64,000 nucleotides of DNA from Yponomeuta sedellus (GCA_934045075.1 OW203723.1:6979913-7043912), one strand, 5' to 3'; counted from the first letter of the stretch, positions 46,101 through 57,645 are shown. A program made the numbers and translations. Notes: generated from the sequence alone by a model not told the origin.

Positions 46101-49100
46101 ATATAGCCCACGCCACAGCACTCTGAAAAATCAAAATATTTTATATTCTATTTTCTTTTAATGCACTAACCAGTGCTAAGGACAATTTTTTAAAAACTCA
46201 TTTAGAGGCTAAAAAGAGGCCAGATGTCGCTGTCTGTGCGTAGTACAGAGAGTATTGTAAGGAGGTTCCAAATTTCACTGATGCCGGTGAGTCACCCATT
46301 AGCTCAGTTGGAAGAGCGCTGGCACGGATACCCAGAGGTCGCGGGTTCGAATCCCGGCATGGGTGGAATTTTTAGCCTCTAAATGGGTTTTTACGAAACA
46401 TTTTAGTTATATAATTATTTTAAATCCAATTCTCCTTTTCCATGTGCCGTCTCCTATCGTAGGTTGGCAACCAATTCGGTTATCCTCCTTTTTGAGGCTG
46501 CCAATTCAAAAAAGGAATTGGGACTCAGTTGAAACCGTTGTGGTAGGTTTGTAATGTTGTATATATCCTTTACAAATAATAAGAAGTGGAACGACTTCAG
46601 GTGTTGTTTTATTTGTAGATTAGAAGTATAATAAAACAGAAAAACTGGATAAAAACGGGTAAGCAGGTAATATAGTCAGATCTGGTCGAAGGGTAAAGTA
46701 GTAATGATGAAAAATGAGGGAAATGGAAAAATGTGTGACGTAATTTAAATATTTGAAAATAATAGATTTTACACCGTTACAGGTTTAACCCGATAAACGA
46801 CATAACACAATCTCATGCTTGTATCTCGGAGGGGGAGGCAGAGAGAGGGTTTGCCACTTGCCACGGTCCTGACAAACCTCTTAAGCTTCAAAAAACCTAT
46901 TTAGAGGCTAAAAATTTCACCCATGCCGGGATTCAAACCCGCAACCTCTGGCTATCCGTACCAGCGCTCTACCAATTGAGCCAATGGGCGACTCACGGCA
47001 TCAGTGAAATTTCGAACCTCTTTACAATATTCTCTGTATTACGTACAGGCAGCGACATCTGACTTAAGCAAATTGCATTACTTACAGCCCCGACTACCTA
47101 CATTGCAGTTAGGTTTAACATCGGAACGATATCACTGTACCCACATGATTACACTATTTTTATTTTTAATGCACTAACCCGTGCTAAGGAACAAATTTAA
47201 AAACCTATTTAGAGGCTAAAAATTTCACCCATGCCGGGATTCGAACCCGCAACCTCTGGCTATCCGTACCAGCGCTCTACCAATTGAGCCAATGGGCGAC
47301 TCACGGCATCAGTGAAATTTCGAACCTCTTTACAATATTCTCTGTATTACGTACAGGCAGCGACATCTGACTTAAGCAAATTGCATTACTTACAGCCCCG
47401 ACTACCTACATTGCAGTTAGGTTTAACATCGGAACGATATCACTGTACCCACATGATTACACTATTTTTATTTTTAATGCACTAACCCGTGCTCTTTAGC
47501 TTCATTAACAATCAGTAGTCTTTGCATGTATGCACTCCGGTTTCGAGTAGTTTTTACCTAGGGCTTTATTTTATTTTACTTGATTGGTGTGTGAAACAGA
47601 TGACAAATAACCAATACCAGACATAATAGACTTGACAGTGAAGATTTAGCATGTCAGGCAAATTTAAAAAACCTATTTAGAGGCTAAAAATTTCACCCAT
47701 GCCGGGATTCGAACCCGCAACCTCTGGCTATCCGTACCAGCGCTCTACCAATTGAGCCAATGTCAGGCAAAGCACACAGAAACATGTAAATAAGCTTACA
47801 AAACAAAAGATTATTACTTGAGAAATAACAGTAAAGAATCAACCACATCACTTAGTTACCTACATTATTATAAAAGATCAAAACTGATCGAGATTATTTT
47901 TAAATTTGAAATTGTTTATTTAGAATAGAAAAACACATACGAGTGTTCACACTAGGCGTAATACCTGTATAGTGGCGACCGAAATTAGTCAAAGTTATTT
48001 CTTCTACTAACTTTGTCTTTTACATAGTTATGTATTAACGGGTCTAATCGCGATTATTTATTGGGCAAAACGTGGTCTCGGCAACTGTAACGCTGCCGAA
48101 ACGTCACGTTGGGAAATAAGTTAACGTTTTGCTTAATAAACCATCGCGATTTGACCCATTTAATATATAAATATGTATGAGACAAAGTTATAATTTAAAA
48201 TATCTAAAAACCTATTTAGAGGCTAAAAATTCCACCCATGCCGGGATTGGAACCCGCGACCTCTGGCTATCCGTGCCAGAGGTCGCGGGTTCGAATCCCG
48301 GCATGGGTGGAATTTTTAGCCTCTTAATAGGTTTTTTAAAATTGTCCTTAGCACGGGTTAGTGCATTAAAAATAAAAATAGTATAATTAAAATATCTAAT
48401 ACATCTCGTATTAGGTCAAAGATGTCCGCCCAGTGCTTCCTTATTAACCTCAGTTATTAACCCTTTCACTTTCGCTAACGAATATAAAGAAATAATAAGT
48501 AGAACGACACTTAATCATTGGAAAATGCAATTTCCTGATCAGCTTATTCAGGGTTACCTCTAAAATGGTCAATTCGTGAAACGCTAATTATATTTTTCTA
48601 AAGTTTTGGAACAAAACTTTCGTACGCACTACAACTTCTATACTTCCTTAACACAGCGACAGTGCTTTATAGCTTTTTGTTCATAAGTATTTTTCTCAGT
48701 GTTACGCTTTTTTTAAATCTCAGTTTTTTCATGCAACGTCCCACAGCAGGGCACAGGACTTATCTCAGAAAGAGGGAGTATTGGCTTAATTACCGCGTGT
48801 GCCTACCGCGCATTCGCAACTTCAACCCCTATGAGGGTTTACATAATAATAGTATAAATCACGCTTGAAGCGCCATATTTCGCAAATAATCTATCAAGTA
48901 GATTATAAAATTGAACAAAAAAAAAACAAATATCGTAGAACATAAGTAATTGTTTAAAAACCTATTTAGAGGCTAAAAATTTCACCCATGCCGGGATTCG
49001 AACCCGCAACCTCTGGCTATCCGTACCAGCGCTCTACCAATTGAGCCAATGGGCGACTCACGGCATCAGTGAAATTTCGAACCTCTTTACAATATTCTCT

Positions 49101-52100
49101 GTATTACGTACAGCCAGCGACATCTGACTTAAGCAAATTGCATTACTTACAGCCCCGACTACCTACTTTGCAGTTAGGTTTAACATCGGAACGATATCAC
49201 TGTACTCACATTATTACACTATTTTTATTTTTATGCACTAACCCGTGCTAAGGAACAAATTTTGAAAACCTATTTAGAGGCTAAAAATTTCACCCATGCC
49301 GGGATTCGTGCATTAAAAATAAAAATAGTGTAATAAGTCATTGTTCTTAAAGTTAATAAATCCCTTGAAAAAAGCTGGTATTCAAAGTAACTTAGACGTT
49401 GAAGTGTGTTTACACTATTTTTATTTTTAATGCACTAACCCGTGCTAAGGACAATTTTAAAAACGTATTTAGAGGCTAAAAATTCCACCCATGCCGGGAT
49501 TCGAACCCGCGACCTCTGGCTATCCGTGCCAGTGTTGCAGCGCCGTGTTGTAGTGTGTGTTACACATATTATATGTACATTAGTATAGACAATGTACCGG
49601 AAGAGACCCATGCCCCAGTAGTGGGGACAAGGGTTGATATCGATTTCTTCTTCTGTTTATTTCGAATGCCTACCTACCATTTAATTTCTTGCACTACCTG
49701 TAGTTGACTGGTAGAAAATTATATAATCTTTTTTTTTAATGCACTAACCCGTGCTAAGGACAATTTTAAAAACCTATTTAGAGGCTAAAAATTCCACCCA
49801 TTCGATTCGAACCCGCGACCTCGGGCTATCCGTGCTAGCGCAGCCTGCTAGAAAATGCTTATAGCATTAAGTCCACCACATTGCCATTGTATTATTTTTA
49901 CTTATGTGCAATAAACGTATTAATAATAATAATAATCTAGTTTGGGAAAGAGTTGTCTATAAGCGCTGGAAGAAATATAGATAGATAGATAGAGAACACT
50001 TTATTGTACATAAAAATGGAAATTACACAGATATTACTTAACCTAAGAGTACAGACGGCGGCCTTATCACTAAAAGTGATCTCTTCCAGACAACCTTTGG
50101 ATGTACATAATATTTTATCTAGCATTGGTGCATGCAGTATTTACAAACAAAACTGGAATTTGGTAAAATGTGTTTATGTAACAAAATAGTACGCAGGCAG
50201 TACATAATCAACGCTTGTTCAGTATAGATAACTAAGATTAGGTGACTATTTGTTTTGACATTTTGAAACCTACAAGTCTACATTGTTTCCGTGTAATTGA
50301 AATCATACAAACTTTACTAGCTATGTTTGCGACTATGTTTCAGAAGACTTCTAGGTCCAATGGATCAAAATTGCACGGCAAACATCAAAACATAACATCA
50401 CATTTATACAGGCACAAAAATTGCTTCTGTCCCCACATTAGGATACATATTGTATCGTGGGAACCAGAAACAGCGACATCACAAACACATGAACAAGGTT
50501 GTCCCCATTGTCCCCAGCCGGGGTTCGAACCCAGGACGTTTCGGGACGTAGGCAGATGCACTATCGTTGCCAGAGCTTGTCAAGACAATCAAATTTTATA
50601 TTATAAGAGTATACAAACCTGCTTCCAACGCACGAAGTAGAGTGCTTGTGGCAGCATTACGGCAAAGGTTACTTCTCCGAACAACGCTATTGCCGTTCCT
50701 AAAGTTGCGCTAACCACGGCTACATTCTTGAAGAGAGACAGGTCTAACGCATCATATATTTTTTCCCTGCAAAAGAAAAGTATTTTCACCACTAGGTTCT
50801 CATTAAAGTTGAGCATAATCAAATTCGAATATGGACCCTTGGCGATACCGGGACAAAGTAAACAGAATTGACAAGCAGGTGAATTATGTACATAGCTTTT
50901 ATGAAACTATAACTTGTGGCACCTTCTTTATCTAAAAATAATTTGGTCTATCTAAAATGCCTTGGCCTTTGCCCAGCAATGGGACACCAACATAGTAGTT
51001 TAACGTAGACTACGTTAAGAAAATGCCATTTTGTACATTATGTAGTCGTCGTCAGCTGTGGACTATACTAGTCCACTCTACGCCTTCGCGTTGAGTCCGC
51101 GACAAGTACCTACTCGGAGGACATTTTTTACGATTCAGGGACTTTTGTCCCAGACGGGACAAAAGTCTTTCGTCTGCGCAGGCCTTAACTTGGTCTTATT
51201 ATGCAACAATATCATAAACTACTATAATTAACGTGCCACGGTGTAACTATTTGACGATTCTAAAAGAAATTTAAAAACAAAATCATTCACAGTTGCGTCA
51301 AACAAAACACTTACATTATCCTTTGAGGGTTTTTTACGACTGGGTTTTCAGGATCATGATAGAAACTCTTACTGTCACGGTTTTTGTCTGCTACTTCAGA
51401 ATCTTTCACACTTTCAGATGTGTTGAGATTTTCTTTCTTCGTTACTGCACTTTTCACTAGGAGATTTTCTTCTAAAAAAAACAATTTCATGTGTTTCTCA
51501 TTTAATTTGCTCGTGCCTTTCTTGTCATTAAGATAAATGTTTTAAAACAAATTCTATTAAGAGTTTCTTTTAAAAAAAAAGTTATTCGACGTCAACCCTT
51601 TGTATGTCCCCACTGCACGGGTCTCTTCCTGCACCGCAGGAAGGTTAGGTCATACTCCTTTATGGGGGCCAAGACCGGGTTGGTGGAGGATTGTTACACT
51701 GTGGCGGGCCTTACTGTCACATGTTATCAAGCCACCCAAGAGGCCTCTGAGATGGGTTAACGACTGCCATTACATGACAGCCGGCACCAACGGCTTAACG
51801 TGCCTTGCAATGCACGGAAGCGCTCGGAAAAAATGCCACTAGTGGTCGTCATGGGATGGTCACACATCCAGCACCTGACCACGCCTGCTGTTGCTTAACC
51901 CAAGGGATTGATTTCTTCACTTGGGATTGAGCGCTTCAGCTTTAGGTACTATTAATTAAGTGCCTTTGTGTAGCGTGCTTACGAACCTTGGTGTAGCCAG
52001 CTGGTACAAAATGACGATCTTACCTTCCAAATCATTAACAATAGGCACTTTTTTCAAATGCCATTCGACGGGTTGTAACAAAAGGGATGCAATGAAGTTC

Positions 52101-55100
52101 TGCAAGGTTATTGCAATAATTAGCAGAAGTGTGCCTCGGAAACCGTACTTCTCTAAAGACCACTTGAAGAAAATCGGTGCGACGATCGCTATTAATGCTG
52201 TAAAAAACCGACAAATTTAACAACTCATTAATGTAGCAATGCCTAGCATTAATATAGTTTTACAAAAGTTGAAAACAGACAAAAAGTATTATTTTGCTCT
52301 CCTTAACAATTTTGCAAAATTTTGTTCTGTATATTGTGAACTTACCTTTTACCTTTTGAGATTCATAACATACATAATAACTCTGTTTCTCTTCGTGATA
52401 CGGTAACCAAAAATAATTAAGCTACCTGACGCGGACAAATGGAAAAACACGGTTGGACATACGACGTACCGACGGGTGGACAGACAGACTAGTAACTTTT
52501 GTCATTAGACAATAGGGTCCTGTGCTCTGATATGCAAACAGATTATTCTTAACCCATCTTATCCCTAATACTTATCGATTCATACAAATACTACAATAAA
52601 TTTTTGGTACTTGTAAAAATGGTGCCAATTACCCATTATAGTCTGCGTAAAACTCATGGACAGGAGTCGTTTTTCCATAAAATAGTCGTTGATTTGTGTG
52701 CACGATATGTTGAAGAAGTAACCGAAGGCAGCACACTGGAAAATAAACAAATATTTGTGTTGTATGATTAGGAATACATAAAATAGCAAGCTGTCTTGTG
52801 CTCATCCAAATTCACATTTAAAGTTTGCCTAAAATGTATTGAAATGAAAGTGTTCTGAAGAGAGGATTATACAAAAATACCAATATAGAATTTTCGGCTG
52901 TCTTTTTCAATTATTATTAATTTTCCGTTTTCCAAAAACACCTCAGAATTGAGATGGCGGTGACGGCTTTTATGAATGTTGTGACAGGAATACAAACACA
53001 ATTTATGCGCCTACTTTCGCTAGTCAGTATGTATTAGAATATTCTATCTATCTAAACGACCTCTGTGGCGTAGCGGTAGCGCATCTATCTACCATGCAAG
53101 AGGTCCCGGGTTCCAATCCCGGCTGGGAACAAAAAAAACCCCAGGTCCTGGATGTTTACATGTTTGTGATGTCGTTGTTTCTGGTTCCCACGACACAGGT
53201 TTCTCGTAACTCGTAAGGTTTATTACGCCTGTCGACTATCTTCCGATTGCGGAACCAAAATGAAATCAAGGATACCAACCTGTATTGCTTGAAAGATAAA
53301 GAAGGCGACCTCTGATTTAGCAAAGTAACATCCAATGCTACTGGCAGTCATTAGTACTGATGCCAAAAGGGACAGTTGACGCCAACTTAATACTTTGGTC
53401 AAAGGACCTGTAGTGTAACCTGAAATTTTAGAACTCACATTTTAGGTCCTTGCATTAGGTTCCTAATTTAAAAATAAATTAACTTTATCTAAGAATTTAC
53501 GTGACTAACCCCCAATCTACTGTAAACAGCTTTCAAATGTTTTTTGTATGAACTTTGGCCAACTGACAGCTGGTAACATGAAATGAAATGAAAAGGTTTA
53601 ATTCAAAGTATCGCATAAACTGAGGCTGGATACAATTCAAACGAGGTGTTCATTTCAAAATCTGGATCATTTTGGAGAAAAAATGGACAAAAAACTCTAA
53701 ACTTAGTCTTTTCAAAGTCCTTAGTTAACAGAGTTTAAATAATTATTTATAAAACATGGAACTTCTTCATTGTACTGGCTTTAATTCCAGACATAATTTT
53801 CATATTAATCCTTTACGTTATAAAAGCCCTTTTGGCACAAAGTGTAATTAACATATTTTATGAACCGCGTTTCAGACAAGCTTAACATATATTTAGGGAT
53901 TTTATTATAAAACAGTAGATTAATGGTTTCTTAGTGTACTAGAAACCGGGGCTCAGAGAATAGTTTGTCACTTTATGCAAAAACTATCTGTCGAAAAATA
54001 TATTTTTAATGATGTTTAAAACTTGAGTATGCTTTTGATAAATGTCTGAGGCTTTACTAGATAATAAAATTTCAAATACTAGCTGACCCAGCGAACTTCG
54101 TACCTCCTAACAGTCGATTCTTTACTTTATTTTTTTTTTATTTTTCTCGCCGTAAGAACCATCCTCGTACTTCAAGGAATATTCTAAAAAAAGAATTAGC
54201 GAAATCGATTTAGCTGCTCTCGAGATTTGCGCTTACCAACACATTCAGCGATTCATTTTTATATTATAGATAGAAGATATGATTGGTGTTCTATGCTTGA
54301 AACGACTGGCACCGCTTAGTAGCATTTCATTAAATTTCTTCACACAATAGTAAATTTTAATTGATTTTTAAGTGACTGTTAAGAAGTTGTGCAAGACACC
54401 GTTAGATTTTATATTAAATGTAATAAGCTGGCCTTTCTACGAGTACATGTATTTTCTTATGTTATCTTTGTTGAATCGCATTTAGTATACAGTAAATTAA
54501 AAAGAGTATAATTAACATATCCTAACTCAAAGTTACATATTAAACGGGTCTAACAGGTCTTGAAACAGGATTTTTTGCAGATTATGTAGATTCATTTCAA
54601 TAAAGATGTACAGTCTGTTAGGTTTTAGAATATACCTCGGGCTCTAGGGTAGGCTTCGGTTTTCGCCGAAAGCACACGAGTGTAATACTACTTCCTGCTC
54701 TGTATAAAACTTTTCTTTACTATTTTGAAAAGTTATGTAAAGTCAAGTGTCATATTAGTTCCGAAATTTCTATTACACGAATATATCCGATTCTATCCGA
54801 TAGTAGCCGAGGAATATTCTAAAAGCTAACGGACTATAATATTATCTACAGCTAACATAATATTACATCCACATGTTACGTGTTTTCAAGACAAGTGGCA
54901 TATTACTCAAAAATACATTCCATAGACAGGGCATATGCTTCATATCCTCGTCGCAAGTTAGTTTGTTAGACATTAGATTTCCGCACTTAGCCTTGCTAAC
55001 AAAGCTACGTTTGTTTCAAATAAATACCTTATTTCATGTAATTACCTAGCATAGTTGGGCCATTGTACGTAGCAAGCACGCAGGTATATTATCACTTAGA

Positions 55101-56830
55101 GTTTCCTCACGATCTTTTCATTTATTGTTAGCGAGTCTACTAGTACTATAACTTCACTACATCTGTGATCATAACTTAGAGAACAAAGTCTTTGGTACAT
55201 GCCGAGATTCGAAACCACGACCTTCCTCCCGGTAGAGAAATCGGCGTTCTTCCGCTGAGCCATCAACGCTCCCTTATAGCAAGTTAAAGAATACGTAAAT
55301 ATGTACCGGTGTAAACCTTATACACAATTTTTATTAATTCCTTATAAATAATCGCGATTAGACCCGTTTAACATGTATTTCATATATAACATATATTCAT
55401 TCAGTTCTATCATTTTTAACCACAAATTTTAAATTAGAAGAAGACACGCCACAGTAACAAACTTAAAACATATTACTAAACATAACATTCACAAAAAACA
55501 AAAAAAACGAAGAAAAATGAATGGTCACGGCGTGTCACTGCTGCTATAAATGGCAACTGACTCAGCAATATGCTGATGGACAAGCCTTCAGCGCTGATTT
55601 TCAGTCAGTGCCAGGACCGGTGCTACCCCACGAGCGTCACAGACTGCGGTGCGATATAATCATGGGCAATAACAATACTAAAGAATCAACAATACCATAT
55701 AGAGTAGAATACTCATATGTTATATAGAATAATACCCATATGAATAGAAAACGTACTATAAATACAGAATAAATTACGTCACCCGCTCTAGATTTCTTTT
55801 TGGATTATGGCACACTACCATTTTACTCTTAGGACATTAGTATTGTCATAAGTTCCAATCTACAGTTCAAAAATAAGCACAATGTTTTCGAAGTCAGAAG
55901 ACATTCATTGTTTTACCTCCAAGAATACTCAAAAACGTACCTGCAACCGCGGCAAAGATGCCGTTGAGTCCGTTCATTATAGCCACAGACGTCGAGCTCA
56001 TTTTCAGCTCTGTTATAAATTCGTTGAAGATGAGTCCAAAGCACGACACGATTGACTGCGCAATGCTCTGAAAACGAATAATAAAGTAAGAGAACCTAGG
56101 TGCACAGAGAGCGCTAGGTCCAGTTTCAAGTAACCCTGCAACGCGAACCGATTCGATTTAGTTGCGATCAACTTAGGATTATCTAGTTATATTATTTCTT
56201 GTTCTAATATTAGCAGATTTAGGGATCCGTTTGCAAAATGCTAAGGTATAAAGAGCAGTTTTTGTTGGGCGTCCCGTCCCTCCCTGAGTTAAACGGTCAA
56301 CCGTTTACATACAATCAATTGTAGAAATGTAAAAAAATTCTGGTCACTATCACATACTACATACCAAGTTAAAAAGTCTGTTAGCTTTTAGGATATACCT
56401 CGGCTACTATCGAATAGAATCGGATATATTCGTGTAATAGAAATATCGGAAATAATATGACACTCAATTTCAATTTTACAAATTCAAAACAAATTTTACA
56501 AACACAATACTCAAAATTTCAATCGGTACTATTACACTCGAGTGCTTTCGGGGAAAACCGAAGCCTACTCTAGAGCCCGAGGTATATTCTAAAAGTTAAC
56601 AGGATACCTTGTAATGTGACGATACTTCACAAACATAGAAATATAACACTGAAGCCAAGTGTACAAATGTAGGTTTCGCAATTTAACTTGATGGGCTGCT
56701 ACATGATTAATCAGACTCTACTTACAATGGTAATAATCGTAGAGATCCATATCATGTATCCCCAGCCCCCATCAGGGGGTATCAGCTTGTATTTTTTTTC
56801 ACCTTTGAATTTTGTGACGTCACACGTCAT
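43200..56830 (-). CDS. MCT-like transporter, gene 1 of the cluster (ten coding exons)
   Basis: Coding exons in order: 56830-56726, 56067-55941, 53419-53280, 52735-52633, 52197-52024, 51471-51315, 50766-50619, 46122-45975, 44984-44793, 43366-43200. Every junction reads GT-AG and the frame stays open for 486 residues. Exon 1 carries [11 protein letters not shown], the first-helix signature of SLC16/MCT proteins; exon 4 carries [13 protein letters not shown], the second signature. Exon 6 is a polar charged stretch, fitting the central cytoplasmic loop between two six-helix halves; the tail is Lys/Arg-rich. The family moves monocarboxylates or related small molecules across membranes, often with protons; the substrate cannot be read here. 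The ATG at 56828-56830 is chosen because its paralogue starts at the same place. Exon 8 has Asp followed four residues later by Lys where rat MCT1 has Asp302/Arg306. The stop overlaps AATAAA. Confidence 0.9.
43700..44050 (+). repeat. Full-length dispersed repeat family A
   Basis: acgttgtatgtccccactgc through cataacgggccttgcgaaac to gcttaactcaagtgattgat. Confidence 0.7.
44105..44185 (+). repeat. tRNA-like SINE head
   Basis: cggtcgtagcggaatggtag and gaggttttaggttctagctc recall a degraded A/B-box pair; the rest resembles family E (gccaatccacggtggacacg). Confidence 0.35.
45377..45655 (-). repeat. RTE-type LINE 3' end plus adjoining repeat
   Basis: 45377-45443 is the reversed RTE tail. From 45443 it runs into ggttgtgccatcattggggg and ttagtcaccttttacgacac, as at 15058-15115. 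The fixed junction suggests one larger element. Confidence 0.55.
45715..45880 (-). repeat. SINE family E, 3' part
   Basis: cccactgcagggcacatgcc and tttcctcacgatgcgagtga. Head missing. In gene 1 intron 7 side of exon 8. Confidence 0.5.
46165..46395 (+). mobile_element. SINE family S, forward head with reversed tail at left
   Basis: Opens with a reversed tail (taatgcactaaccagtgcta), then tRNA-like head with A box tagctcagttggaagagcg and B box gggttcgaatcccgg, ending tttttagcctctaaatggg. Shows again the mixed orientation typical of this family here. Confidence 0.7.
46805..46890 (-). repeat. LINE family D, left part, split by SINE S
   Basis: ccacggtcctgacaaacctc continues at 47492-47560 (gcatgtatgcactccggttt) after the SINE insertion. 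Confidence 0.55.
46891..47491 (-). mobile_element. SINE family S tandem dimer inserted in LINE D
   Basis: Two reverse units, 46894-47205 and from 47206. Flanks tcttaagcttca and tctttagcttca (11/12) look like a target-site duplication. Both units have head, B box cgggattcgaacccgc (complement) and tail. Confidence 0.75.
47663..47759 (-). mobile_element. SINE family S, short copy
   Basis: Covers tRNA-like head to aaataggtttttt only, flanked by 12-bp atgtcaggcaaa at 47651-47662 and 47760-47771. Its left end equals that of the palindromic copies. Confidence 0.8.
48030..48172. mobile_element. Short inverted-repeat element, family B
   Basis: gggtctaatcgcgattattt and its diverged complement enclose little more than the hairpin-GAAAC motif (48080-48102). 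A minimal form of family B. Confidence 0.65.
48207..48386 (+). mobile_element. Palindromic SINE, family S, second case
   Basis: Same layout as 12978-13159: arms meet at ctggctatccgtgccag, tail only on the right. Flanked by 12-bp ttaaaatatcta at 48195-48206 and 48387-48398. The sequence differs in several places (cccgcgacctc), so it is a separate event. Confidence 0.85.
48735..48860 (-). repeat. SINE family E, 3' fragment
   Basis: cgtcccacagcagggcacag and ctcagaaagagggagtattg. Confidence 0.4.
48955..49333 (+). mobile_element. SINE family S composite with inverted tail, second case
   Basis: A reverse unit, the start of a second reverse unit cut at cgggattcg (49308), then a forward tail tgcattaaaaataaaaatag. 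Flanks taagtaattgtt (48943-48954) and taagtcattgtt (49334-49345) match 11/12. Confidence 0.8.
49404..49535 (-). repeat. SINE family S fragment
   Basis: Reversed tail to anticodon arm (tatccgtgccag), where it stops abruptly. Confidence 0.65.
49735..49845 (-). repeat. SINE family S fragment
   Basis: Reversed tail to just past the anticodon arm, with a small deletion near the B box (cccattcgattcgaaccc). Confidence 0.6.
49975..50110 (-). repeat. LINE 3' end, family C
   Basis: Opens atagatagatagagaacact and ttattgtacataaaaatgga; close to the forward copy at 5676-5800. Confidence 0.65.
50395..50575 (-). mobile_element. tRNA-derived SINE, family M, degraded
   Basis: Body with gtgggaaccagaaacagcga; head region around ccggggttcgaacccaggac. 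In gene 1 intron 7 next to exon 7. Confidence 0.55.
51140..51167. repeat. Perfect 12-bp hairpin
   Basis: gacttttgtccc, loop agac, gggacaaaagtc. In gene 1 intron 6. Confidence 0.7.
51592..51935 (+). repeat. Full-length dispersed repeat family A
   Basis: gtcaaccctttgtatgtccc through ggttaacgactgccattaca to gctgttgcttaacccaaggg, in gene 1 intron 5. Confidence 0.7.
53061..53207 (+). mobile_element. tRNA-derived SINE, family M
   Basis: Head ctctgtggcgtagcggtagc, arm around taccatgcaagagg, B box ggttccaatcccgg, then body gtcctggatgtttacatgtt. The cloverleaf lacks a closing acceptor stem, so not a tRNA gene. In gene 1 intron 3, near exon 3. Confidence 0.65.
53578..53835 (-). repeat. Dispersed repeat family I
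   Basis: Opens catgaaatgaaatgaaaagg, contains tttcaaaatctggatcattt and gcttta-type ggctttaattccagacataa. Confidence 0.6.
54079..54271 (+). repeat. Dispersed repeat family H
   Basis: ctagctgacccagcgaactt to ttcatttttatattatagat; twin of 14713-14900. Confidence 0.65.
54612..54835 (+). mobile_element. MITE-like element, family P, copy 1
   Basis: Inverted ends of about 28 bp with agtctgttaggttttagaat at the left. The body is shared in reverse with 56375-56604. Confidence 0.6.
55080..55270 (-). mobile_element. tRNA-derived SINE, family E
   Basis: Head at right (tcggcgttcttccgctgagc), weak B box gagattcgaaaccacg, body with tttcctcacgatcttttcat at left. Confidence 0.5.
55528..55645 (+). repeat. 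Short repeat family L
   Basis: ataaatggcaactgactcag and gctgatggacaagccttcag, reverse of 32222-32332. Confidence 0.5.
56375..56604 (-). mobile_element. MITE-like element, family P, copy 2
   Basis: agtctgttagcttttaggat at the left, ggtatattctaaaagttaac at the right. Lies in gene 1 intron 1, about 120 bp from exon 1. Confidence 0.6.
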
Positions 56831-56895
56831 GTTCACTGCTACACGAGTTGTCTCCGAATTGAGCTGTATTAACGAGATACCTCTCTGCGGGCGCT

Positions 56896-56932
56896 CAATT
56901 TATCTTATGCTAATATTGTAGCTGGATTTATG
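56896..56932 (-). promoter_or_regulatory. Shared upstream block with GATA-type site, gene 1
   Basis: 37 bp identical to the block upstream of gene 2, with the core retained in genes 3 and 4. It reads TAAGATAAATT on the minus strand (WGATAR match) 70 bp before the ATG. It could be core promoter, 5' UTR or the end of a 5' intron. Function is inferred from conservation and position only. Confidence 0.5.
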
Positions 56933-57049
56933 TCGACTTTATGAGGTATAAAGTGTGAACACATGCCCCGGCAAACAGAGACGAAACACATACAGTTAAA
57001 GAGACAATACTGATGTAATTACTTATGCAAGAATTTATCACGCGCACTC

Positions 57050-57480
57050 ATAATCCTCCAAACCTCTCAGGCGTTTGTGATTATGGGTGTAAATTAAAAA
57101 ATGTGTAGAAATTTGAAAAAATTGAGCATGCAAGATGGAAAATATTCTACTTTTTGTTTAACAATAATTGCACAGTTAATTCTGTTACCTATACAGAATT
57201 TTTCTGATACCCGAAGATAGCATACTGATAACCATTAATTATTGACGCGCAGAAGGTATTAAAGAGAAATAAAAAAATCGAGATACGAGTACAGAATAAC
57301 TTTTTATTTGGACATTAACTCCTAACTGAAATCTGCGCTTTAAAGCGTAATATTAAGTAAATGGATAATCAAATATATTTTTTCTACACTCATAATATTT
57401 GTTAACCATCAATCCAGAATATAAGTAATTATATTCTCGCACTCTTTTACTATTTGGTATCCAATATATTTTCGATGTAA
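57050..57480. other. Upstream of gene 1, nothing recognised
   Basis: AT-rich, no open frame or repeat seen. 56933-57050 resembles the region upstream of gene 2 (catgccccggcaaa, tgatgtaattactt). Confidence 0.4.
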
Positions 57481-57526
57481 TTATTTATGTACAAGCACCT
57501 ACCGACTATATTCTTCATGAAATCCA

Positions 57527-57645
57527 CTCCATCCAAAGGTTGTCTGGAAGAGATTGCTCTTAGCAATATGACCGCTTATTACTTAGATTTAAGATCTCAT
57601 GGTTGCATTTTTTCTGGTTGTGCAATAAAGTGTTATCTATCTATC
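57527..57645 (+). repeat. LINE 3' end, family C
   Basis: aaaggttgtctggaagagat, gcaatatgaccgcttatt, gtgcaataaagtgttatcta. Confidence 0.65.

Noticed and set aside
50242..50640. A 132-codon plus-strand frame
   Set aside because: Crosses a family M SINE and the antisense of gene 1 exon 7.
53061..53130. A tRNA gene with intact B box
   Set aside because: No closing acceptor stem, and followed by the family M SINE body found elsewhere.
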